Shown here: positions 56,128 through 64,000 of the stretch, one piece after another
Layout: each line of letters starts with the position of its first letter
Numbering within the stretch: position 1 is the first letter of the stretch
Assembly: GCF_000741535.1 (NCBI RefSeq)
Contig: NZ_JGYQ01000002.1
Coordinates: 62,001-126,000, forward strand
Direction of reading: 5' to 3'
Length of the DNA stretch: 64,000 nucleotides
Origin: Bifidobacterium boum
GTDB lineage: Bacteria; Actinomycetota; Actinomycetes; Actinomycetales; Bifidobacteriaceae
The notes under the pieces: model-generated
Told to the model about the DNA's origin: nothing
Databases searched by the model: none
The model's input: the letters and a program-made list of their open reading frames with translations, nothing else
Program-made: the position numbers and the translations under genes

Positions 56128-56180
56128 GAAGGTGAGAGAAGGAGGCGGAAAAGGGGGAAAGCGGGGAGAAAGAGAGGAGA
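56128..56180 (+). repeat. Homopurine tract
   Basis: 50 of 53 bases are purines on the plus strand (runs of G, GA and GGA). It lies immediately upstream of the MerR-type promoter and about 200 bp before the YdcF gene. No gene is seen here. Confidence 0.6.
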
Positions 56181-56378
56181 TACGGGAAAGGAGATGACAA
56201 GAGATAGCGAAAAGGAATGAAATACAATGGAAAGCAAAGAACAGGGAAAGCTCGCCAACAATCGATACACATGGTGGAATGAGCTGCATCACTGCTGACG
56301 CTACGCATAGAACGCGACCCGCGGCACGCAAGACTGCCCAAGGGCAATCCGCCACAGACAACCGCTGAAGGACGATCC

Positions 56379-57371
56379 ATGATGAATGAACTCCTGTCCG
56401 AGGACCCGCAAGACAACCGACACGACCCTCATTCAACAGGTGGCGCTACCGAAGCCGACTCCGACACCGACACCACCAGCACCGCCACCGACACCGGCGC
56501 CTCAACCGATGCCAAAACCACAACCATCAAATCCGCGACCGCCACTGCCGCGACCGCCACCAACCCAGCCGTTTCGTACATTCACTTTCCTCTGCGTCAG
56601 GTGGCGACGGCGATTGTGAGCATCAGCGCGCTCGCCAGCCTGTGGTACGCCCGTGCGGTCTACAACACGCACACCGGCACGTCATTCTGGCTGTTCTGGG
56701 TGGCTCTTGCGCTCGCCCTCGGCGTGTGGGCTGCGGCAATCTGGTTCCATTGGTGGCGTGCGCTGCCCAACGCGGCGCGCATTCCCATCGGCATCGTGCT
56801 GTGTGTCGCACTGTGTGGTTTTGGCGTGTCGCAAGCCGCCGTCGTCTCTCACATGCGCGATGAAGGCGATTGGAACCTTGATTACATCATCGTACTGGGC
56901 GCGCAGGTCCACCGAGGCTCCCCCAGCCTCGTGCTGCGCTACCGACTTGACAAGGCGGCCGAATACCTGCGCGCCAACCCAAACACGATGTGCATTGTCT
57001 CGGGCGGGCAGGGCCCCAATGAACCGTATGCGGAGGCGCGAGGAATGGCGGATTATCTTGAGCATGACGCCGGCATCGATGCGTCGCGCATCATCGAGGA
57101 GCCCGATTCCACCACGACCGTGGAGAACCTGCACAACAGCCGCATGATCATCGACCGCGCCAGCAACACAGGCAGCGCGAGAAGCGACGCATTCGAACCG
57201 TCCATCGGCATCGTCACCAACGACTTCCATGTATTCCGCTCCCTGCACATCGCCCGCGACCAGGGGTACACGGATGTGCAAGGCATCGCGGCGGGCTCCC
57301 CGCGCGACATGCTCCTGAACAACATGGTGCGCGAGTCCTTCGCGGAAGCCAAATATCTGATCAAGCGCTGA
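56379..57371 (+). CDS. YdcF/ElyC-family membrane protein (DUF218)
   Basis: The protein has 330 residues. The first 65 are a low-complexity Thr/Ala/Asp-rich tail (TDTTSTATDTGASTDAKTTT). About three membrane helices follow (around 70-150). The DUF218 domain runs from about 165: DYIIVLGAQVHRGSPSLVLRYR, IVSGGQGPNEPYAEA, EEPDSTTTVENLHNSR and VTNDFHVFRSLHIA. Members such as SanA and ElyC act in envelope glycan or polyprenyl metabolism. GAAGGACG precedes the start. It is read rightward, opposite to the MerR promoter. Confidence 0.88.
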   Translation: MMNELLSEDPQDNRHDPHSTGGATEADSDTDTTSTATDTGASTDAKTTTIKSATATAATATNPAVSYIHFPLRQVATAIVSISALASLWYARAVYNTHTGTSFWLFWVALALALGVWAAAIWFHWWRALPNAARIPIGIVLCVALCGFGVSQAAVVSHMRDEGDWNLDYIIVLGAQVHRGSPSLVLRYRLDKAAEYLRANPNTMCIVSGGQGPNEPYAEARGMADYLEHDAGIDASRIIEEPDSTTTVENLHNSRMIIDRASNTGSARSDAFEPSIGIVTNDFHVFRSLHIARDQGYTDVQGIAAGSPRDMLLNNMVRESFAEAKYLIKR

Positions 57372-57448
57372 CCGGCCGGCCCGCCGTCTTCACCCGCCTC
57401 ACCGGCATCGCCCGCCGTCAGCCATGCCTTGCCAGCTGTGCCCCTGTC

Positions 57449-60139
57449 TCAGAGGAACCGGCCGGTGAGGCTGTCGGGGTCGCGGCGAATGTCATCAGGC
57501 GTGCCTTGGGCAACGATGCGACCACCTAGCACACCTCCGAGCGGCCCCATGTCGATAATCCAGTCGGCGTTGCGCATCACGTCGAGGTCGTGTTCGATGA
57601 CGATGACGGTGGCGCCGTGATCGATGAGCGTCTGGAACACGTCGAGCAGCGTGAGTACGTCCTTGGGGTGCAGGCCTATCGTCGGCTCGTCAAATACGAA
57701 CAGCGAATCGTCCTGGGCTCGACCCATCTCGCTGGCAAGCTTGAGGCGCTGCGCCTCGCCGCCGGAGAGCCCAGGTGTCTGCTCCCCGATCGTGAGATAG
57801 CCCAGCCCCAGGTCGTGCAACGTCTGCAAGCGCTGACGCAGCAGCTTGAGCCCGCGGCCGGAATCGAAGGCTTCGAGCGCCTCGTCCACACTCATGCGCA
57901 TGAGCTGCGGCAGGCTGTATTCAACCGCGCCGCCGACCCCGGTGCCGCTGCCCTTCGCAACGCCGCCGAACGGACGACGGATCGCATCAGCCTGCTTGTC
58001 ATAGCGCGACCCATGACAATCGGGGCAATCCACCTGCACGTCAGGCAGGAACTGCACGTCGAGCGAAATCTGGCCAGTGCCGTCGCATGTGGGACACCGC
58101 AGCCTTCCGGTGTTGTATGAGAAGTCCCCTGCCTTGAACCCCAGCCGTTTCGCGTCGTCCGTGCGCGCGAACGCCTTGCGCAGCTCGTCATGAATGCCCG
58201 CGTATGTGGCGACGGTGGAGCGCACGTTGATGCCGATGGGCGTGGCATCGATGAGCTTGGCATGCTTGATTCCCGGCGCCGAGAGGCTCTGCACATGCGC
58301 AGGCAACGCAACATCAGTCGAATCAGCAGAATCAGTTGAACCAGCCGAATCCGCGGCCGCCTGAAGCGCCGGCACCAGGCTTTCGAGCACCATCGTCGTC
58401 TTGCCGGATCCTGACACGCCGGTCACTACGGTGAGCCTACCCTTGGGTATGCGCACATCCAACGGATGCACGGTGTGGATGGCGCGGGTGTGCATGGCTA
58501 TCGTGCCCATGTCGAACACCTCTCCCTCCGGCACCACGGGGCGCACACGCTCCGCAGCGGCAGCCGCACTTCCGTCAGCCGTCGCACGCTCCTCCGACCC
58601 GGACTCAACCTGCCGCGCGAGGAACGGGCCGATCACCGACCGGGCATCGCCCGCCAGGTCACGCACAGTGCCCTGTGCAATCACACTGCCGCCGTCCGCT
58701 CCGGCACCCGGCCCCATCTCGACGATCCAATCGGCATGGCCCAGCACCTGCGTGTCATGATCCACCAGCACCACGGAATTGCCATCGGCCACCAAATCGT
58801 CCATCACACCCACCAATCCCTGCAGATTGTAAGGATGCAAGCCGATGGACGGCTCGTCGAGCACATAGAGCACCCCGGTCGTGCGGTTGCGCACGGCGCG
58901 GGCCAGCTGCACGCGCTGACGCTCGCCGGTCGACAACGTGGAGCCGGCGCGGTCGAGCGACAGGTATCCCAGGCCAAGGTCCATCAGGCGGCGCGCTGTG
59001 TCGAGGAACGAATCGCAGATGTTCTTCGCCATCGGGCGCATCTTGGCGGGCAGCGAATCCGGCACGCCCTTGACCCACTCGATGGCATCGCCGAGCGTCA
59101 TCGCGGTCGCTTCGTCCAGCCCGATGCCCCGCAGCCTCGGCGCCCGCGCGGCGTCGCTCAGACGCGTGCCATGGCAGTCAGGGCACACGCCGTCCTTCAG
59201 GTATTTGGCGACGCGTTTCATGCCGCGCTCGTCCTTGACTTTGGAAAGCGCATTCTTGACAGTGTTGACGGCGCTGTAGTACGTGAAGTCAAGCTCACCG
59301 TCCTGCTGTGCGTTCTTGCTGACGTAATGGATGTGCTTCTTGACCATCGGCCCGTGGTAGACGATCTCTTTCTCACGGTCGGTCAGATCGCGGAACGGCA
59401 CATCGGTGCGCACGCCCATCTCACGGCACACGTCCGTCATGAGCGACCAGATAAGGCTGCCCCATACGACGACAGCGCCTTCGTCAATGGTCTTCGACTG
59501 GTCGGGCACGAGGGTGGATTCGTCGACGATGTGCGCGATGCCGGTGCCTTGGCAGGTCGGGCAGGCGCCGCGGCTGTTGAAGGCGAGATCCTCCGCCCCG
59601 GGCGCCTCAACCTGCGCCCCGCATTCGGGGCAGACAATTGGCTGCATGGCGGCGACGGCAAGGGTGGGCTCGACGTAATGACCGTTGGGGCATCGGTGGC
59701 TTGCCAGGCGCGAGAACATGAGACGCAGGCTGTTGAGCAGTTCGCTCATTGTGCCGAAGGTGCTGCGGATGCCGGGCACGCCGGGGCGCTGGTGCAATGC
59801 TAGCGCGGCGGGCACGTAACACACGTCGTCCACATCGGCGCGTTCGGCTTGCGTCATGCGCCGGCGCGTGTAGGTGGAAAGGGATTCGAGGTAGCGGCGT
59901 GAGCCTTCCGCATACAGTACGCCGAGTGCGAGCGACGACTTGCCCGATCCGGAAACACCGGCGATTCCCACGATCTTGCCGAGCGGCACGTCCACGTCGA
60001 TGTTGCGCAGGTTGTGGACGCGAGCCCCGCGTACCTCAATGGCGGCGGGTGTGCGGCTGGTCTGTGCTTGGGCATTCTCTGAGTGCGTGAGGGACGACTT
60101 GTGGTTATCTGACGATGATGGCATCTGGTGTTTGTTCAC
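57449..60139 (-). CDS. UvrA paralogue (excinuclease ABC subunit A-like ATPase)
   Basis: The protein has 896 residues with two ABC ATPase modules: Walker [17 protein letters not shown] with [14 protein letters not shown], and [15 protein letters not shown] with [16 protein letters not shown]. Zinc-finger CPxC pairs appear at [31 protein letters not shown] and CPDCHGSR. The usual signature Gly in the first module is Thr (LSTGE). It is shorter than housekeeping UvrA (about 950-970), as in the drug-tolerance UvrA2/DrrC group. The GTG at 60139 follows GGAGG; upstream starts at 60187 or 60160 remain possible. Its GC content is high. Confidence 0.88.
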   Translation of the reverse strand: MNKHQMPSSSDNHKSSLTHSENAQAQTSRTPAAIEVRGARVHNLRNIDVDVPLGKIVGIAGVSGSGKSSLALGVLYAEGSRRYLESLSTYTRRRMTQAERADVDDVCYVPAALALHQRPGVPGIRSTFGTMSELLNSLRLMFSRLASHRCPNGHYVEPTLAVAAMQPIVCPECGAQVEAPGAEDLAFNSRGACPTCQGTGIAHIVDESTLVPDQSKTIDEGAVVVWGSLIWSLMTDVCREMGVRTDVPFRDLTDREKEIVYHGPMVKKHIHYVSKNAQQDGELDFTYYSAVNTVKNALSKVKDERGMKRVAKYLKDGVCPDCHGTRLSDAARAPRLRGIGLDEATAMTLGDAIEWVKGVPDSLPAKMRPMAKNICDSFLDTARRLMDLGLGYLSLDRAGSTLSTGERQRVQLARAVRNRTTGVLYVLDEPSIGLHPYNLQGLVGVMDDLVADGNSVVLVDHDTQVLGHADWIVEMGPGAGADGGSVIAQGTVRDLAGDARSVIGPFLARQVESGSEERATADGSAAAAAERVRPVVPEGEVFDMGTIAMHTRAIHTVHPLDVRIPKGRLTVVTGVSGSGKTTMVLESLVPALQAAADSAGSTDSADSTDVALPAHVQSLSAPGIKHAKLIDATPIGINVRSTVATYAGIHDELRKAFARTDDAKRLGFKAGDFSYNTGRLRCPTCDGTGQISLDVQFLPDVQVDCPDCHGSRYDKQADAIRRPFGGVAKGSGTGVGGAVEYSLPQLMRMSVDEALEAFDSGRGLKLLRQRLQTLHDLGLGYLTIGEQTPGLSGGEAQRLKLASEMGRAQDDSLFVFDEPTIGLHPKDVLTLLDVFQTLIDHGATVIVIEHDLDVMRNADWIIDMGPLGGVLGGRIVAQGTPDDIRRDPDSLTGRFL

Positions 60140-60322
60140 GGTTGCCTCCAAGACGTTCACAGCTGTCTCCAAGATTGGTGGTTCCATCCTTGCACGGCAC
60201 CGTGACCGCTCACAATGATTCAGCGATATGCTCAGCGATATGCTGAACACCGTGAACACAATGCGGGCGGAATGCCCCACTACGGGCGGCGCTCGTGGTA
60301 ACGCGATGAGACGGGATTGATC
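60140..60322. promoter_or_regulatory. Divergent control region with nested repeats
   Basis: Between the UvrA paralogue and the HhH-GPD gene, the 12-mer CAGCGATATGCT occurs twice in tandem (60221-60232 and 60233-60244). CACCGTGA occurs at 60198-60205 and 60248-60255, and CACAATG at 60211-60217 and 60257-60263. The repeats surround the likely promoter pair and may be operator sites. Confidence 0.5.
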
Positions 60323-60958
60323 ATGGAACGGTTGACAGCGCAGCAGGTCTACAACAACCTGGTCAAAGGCTATGGCACGCCGCGATGGTGGCCGGGTACG
60401 CCGTACGAAATCATGGTCAGCGCCATCCTCGTACAGAACACAGCGTGGACGCAGGTGGAGAAAGTGTTCGCCGCATGGGGTGAACCCGAGCCCGCCAAAG
60501 TGCTGGCGATGCCTGTCGAACAGCTGCAGGAGACGATCCGCCCGTGCGGTTTCATGAAGGCGAAAGCTGCAACGATCCGCACGGTCACCGAATGGTACCG
60601 CGAGTATGGCTTCGACATCGAACAGGCACGAACAGTAGACCAAGATCGGCTGCGGCGCGAACTGCTGGGTTTGAAAGGCATCGGCGCGGAAACCGCGGAC
60701 GCGATGCTCGTGTTCGCGCTGCACAAGCCGTCATTCGTGATTGACGCCTACACGCGCCGTTTCCTCGACCGCATGGGGTACGGGTTCAGCGACGACCGGC
60801 AAATCCGCCGCTTCTTCGAATCCGGCCTGCCCGCTGATTACCAAGTCTACGGCCGGTACCACTGGCTGCTGCTTGAACATGGCAAGAACCATTGCCGCAA
60901 GCAGCCGGTGTGCGAGTGCTGCGTGTTCAGCGAGGTATGCCCCGGACGGGCTCTCTGA
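60323..60958 (+). CDS. HhH-GPD base-excision DNA glycosylase (COG2231 type)
   Basis: The protein has 211 residues from the ATG at 60323 (ERLTAQQVYNNLV), with GGGA 6 bp upstream. The helix-hairpin-helix LLGLKGIGAETADAMLVFAL and the catalytic Asp in VIDAYTRRF are seen. The Lys of bifunctional EndoIII enzymes is replaced by Glu, so it is probably a monofunctional glycosylase. The C-terminal cysteines C-x5-C-x2-C-x5-C (CRKQPVCECCVFSEVC) should bind a 4Fe-4S cluster. It is divergent from the UvrA paralogue, suggesting a joint DNA-damage role. Confidence 0.85.
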   Translation: MERLTAQQVYNNLVKGYGTPRWWPGTPYEIMVSAILVQNTAWTQVEKVFAAWGEPEPAKVLAMPVEQLQETIRPCGFMKAKAATIRTVTEWYREYGFDIEQARTVDQDRLRRELLGLKGIGAETADAMLVFALHKPSFVIDAYTRRFLDRMGYGFSDDRQIRRFFESGLPADYQVYGRYHWLLLEHGKNHCRKQPVCECCVFSEVCPGRAL

Positions 60959-61044
60959 GCATGCCATCGGCGAGGCATGAAAGAGACATGGATCGATTTC
61001 CATGTCACCGGCGGCAGACGGCCGCTGCGCCCGCTGTCCGCGGC

Positions 61045-62388
61045 TCACAGGTGATCGAACAGATGTTCGATGATGAGGTCGTTCAACAACCGGCCGCGTA
61101 GCGTGGGCACGGCGATGCACCCTTGACCGGCACGCGAACCGGGCGCCAATGTGATCAGCCCTTCGGATTGCAAAGACACCCACGCATCATCGGGAATGAT
61201 GCCCGCGAAACGCGACGTGTCGAAACCTTCTCGCAAGCGCAATCCCAGCATGAGCGTCTCCTCGCGGTCTTCTCGGGCCGTGATCCCTTCACAGCCACCC
61301 CATGGCACGGTGCCGGCATTGATCGCATGCGCCCAAGTGCGCGGATGGGCAATGTCCCAAGCACGCAAACCGACGGAACCGGCTGCCACCGATATGCTCG
61401 AGATGCCGGGGGCGGTCGCCGCGGTCTTGCGGAATCCGGCATCATCATGACGCGCAACCGCATCCCCTGCACCACAATCCTTTGACTGGGGATTGTCGAC
61501 AACACTGCTTTCCAAGCTGCTGCTCGCCACCCCGGCAGCTTCCCCTTCTAACCGGTAATGCGAATGCGCGCCGGGACCTATACCCGCCCAATCGACGTTA
61601 CGCCAATACCCCAAGTTGTGACGCGACTCGTAGCCAGGCCGCGCCCAATTGCTGATCTCATACCAGTGCAACCCGGCGTCGGCGAAAGCCTCATCGGCGA
61701 TTTCGTATTTCGCCGCCTCATCATCATCACTGGGTTTGGGAAGAGCGCCGGCGGCGATCATCCTGCCCATCTTGGTGTGCGGGGCGATGGTCAGCGCATA
61801 CGCGGAAACATGATTCACACCAAGACCGATCGCCGTACGCACCGATGTACGCCAATCCTCCAAGCTCTCCCCCGGCGCCCCATAAATCAGATCCACACTG
61901 GAACGCAGCCCGTATGCATCGGCCGCCCGCAAACCAGCCTCCACATTCGCCGGGGTATGCCGTCGGTCAAGGGTAGCGAGCACATGGGGCACGGCGGACT
62001 GCATGCCGAACGAAATCCTCGTGAACCCGCCGTCGGCAAGCCGTTTGATATAGTCGGCGTCGACAGTGTCCGGATTCGCCTCCGTCGTGATTTCCGCGTC
62101 AGGCTCAATCCCCCAGATGCGACGCACCGCGTCGAGCATGGCGACCAAATCAGCGGCGGGAAGAATCGTGGGCGTGCCGCCGCCGAAAAACACCGTAGCC
62201 GCCTTCTGCTCACGGATGCCATGCGCCGCCTGCCATGCACGCACAAGCTCCATCTCGCGAACCGCCATCCGCGCGTAATTGCCGCGAGACGCCCCCTCAC
62301 CCAAATCACGAGCCGTATAGGTGTTGAAATCGCAGTATCCGCAGCGCCTCATACAAAAAGGCACGTGGATGTACACCTCGAACGTCAT
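61045..62388 (-). CDS. hemW: Radical SAM heme chaperone HemW
   Basis: The protein has 447 residues from the ATG at 62388 (MTFEVYIHVPFCMRRCG). The radical SAM motif is CMRRCGYCDF, followed by FFGGGTPT, TTEANPDTV, SFGMQS and the HemW-typical RHNLGYWRN. A stretch of about 65 residues rich in Ser and Ala, around 285-350, is inserted before the C-terminal domain and looks disordered. Often annotated as coproporphyrinogen oxidase, but HemW is a heme chaperone. It lies 101 bp after lepA, the common pairing. Confidence 0.92.
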   Translation of the reverse strand: MTFEVYIHVPFCMRRCGYCDFNTYTARDLGEGASRGNYARMAVREMELVRAWQAAHGIREQKAATVFFGGGTPTILPAADLVAMLDAVRRIWGIEPDAEITTEANPDTVDADYIKRLADGGFTRISFGMQSAVPHVLATLDRRHTPANVEAGLRAADAYGLRSSVDLIYGAPGESLEDWRTSVRTAIGLGVNHVSAYALTIAPHTKMGRMIAAGALPKPSDDDEAAKYEIADEAFADAGLHWYEISNWARPGYESRHNLGYWRNVDWAGIGPGAHSHYRLEGEAAGVASSSLESSVVDNPQSKDCGAGDAVARHDDAGFRKTAATAPGISSISVAAGSVGLRAWDIAHPRTWAHAINAGTVPWGGCEGITAREDREETLMLGLRLREGFDTSRFAGIIPDDAWVSLQSEGLITLAPGSRAGQGCIAVPTLRGRLLNDLIIEHLFDHL

Positions 62389-62489
62389 GCCATACCACAA
62401 TCCACATCATGCCGTCGTTCGATTCGTCTCATACGGCGAATCAGACGGCGCTTCCCCAGGCCCGCCGTGTCTGCGGGCCTGCCATCAAC

Positions 62490-64000
<1,511 letters not shown>

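Noticed and set aside
55933..56436. A 167-codon minus-strand frame covering the purine tract
   Set aside because: It translates the homopurine tract as a Ser/Phe/Pro run, has no ribosome site and no domain, and overlaps the YdcF start.
58466..59803. Long open frame antisense to the UvrA paralogue
   Set aside because: Same explanation: a frame complementary to a long GC-rich coding gene with no motif of its own.

Overview
The window is a stretch of chromosome from an actinobacterium, almost certainly Bifidobacterium. Lineage markers are a cytidylate kinase-Der GTPase fusion, a TrpC-TrpB fusion, a fused PafB/PafC WYL regulator, RbpA, a GarA-like FHA protein with its MerR (FtsR-type) neighbour, the DUF881/sbp/DUF881 cluster, GuaB3 and a UDPGP-type UDP-glucose pyrophosphorylase. 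GC content is moderate over most of the window and clearly higher in parts of 53.6-60.3 kb and at 10.38-10.57 kb. I do not assign a species.

Layout. 0-6 kb: apt (5' end outside the window), sucC-sucD, a PerM-like membrane protein and purH form one rightward block, followed by a DUF3017 gene whose end overlaps a convergent aquaporin gene. 7.2-10.1 kb: rluB and cmk-der, translationally coupled. 10.2 kb: tRNA-Pro(GGG) with terminator, then a GC-rich fragment that looks like leftover foreign DNA. 10.7-18.5 kb: UDP-glucose pyrophosphorylase, pafBC fusion, a small membrane protein, helY helicase, rbpA and a HAD phosphatase. 18.7-26.2 kb (leftward): a long operon lgt-rpe-hisE-hisG-pgsA-DUF881-sbp-DUF881-FHA, then the MerR regulator and a membrane protein. 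26.4-32.4 kb (leftward): hisF, hisI-trpE, trpCB-trpA. 32.5-38.3 kb (leftward): the classical rpsB-tsf-pyrH-frr-cdsA-rlmN translation/lipid block. 38.5-42.9 kb (leftward): GuaB3, an Rv3235-like protein, acyl-CoA ligase and deformylase. 43-47 kb: icd and an orphan substrate-binding lipoprotein (rightward), then an M23 peptidase and a small membrane protein (leftward). 47.2-53.4 kb: gltB-gltD. 53.5-61 kb: an accessory-looking block with a secreted/anchored protein with an in-frame amber, flavodoxin, CMD-cupin protein, a MerR-type promoter, a YdcF protein, a UvrA paralogue and a divergent HhH-GPD glycosylase. 61-64 kb: hemW and the 3' two-thirds of lepA.

How it fits together. Isocitrate dehydrogenase makes 2-oxoglutarate, glutamate synthase consumes it, and a GarA-like FHA switch is encoded in the same window. 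This suggests nitrogen/carbon control centred on glutamate synthase. The his/trp genes are scattered in sub-operons joined to lipid, cell-envelope and translation genes.

No CRISPR array, insertion sequence, complete prophage or defence island was seen. The most unusual observations are: Ser in place of the catalytic Cys in GuaB3; an amber codon followed by 20 coding-like codons; a near-ideal MerR promoter (19-bp spacer) with no regulator gene beside it; a family of strong intergenic hairpins without U-tails, including one with perfect 24-bp arms; and a nested tandem-repeat operator-like region between the UvrA paralogue and the glycosylase.
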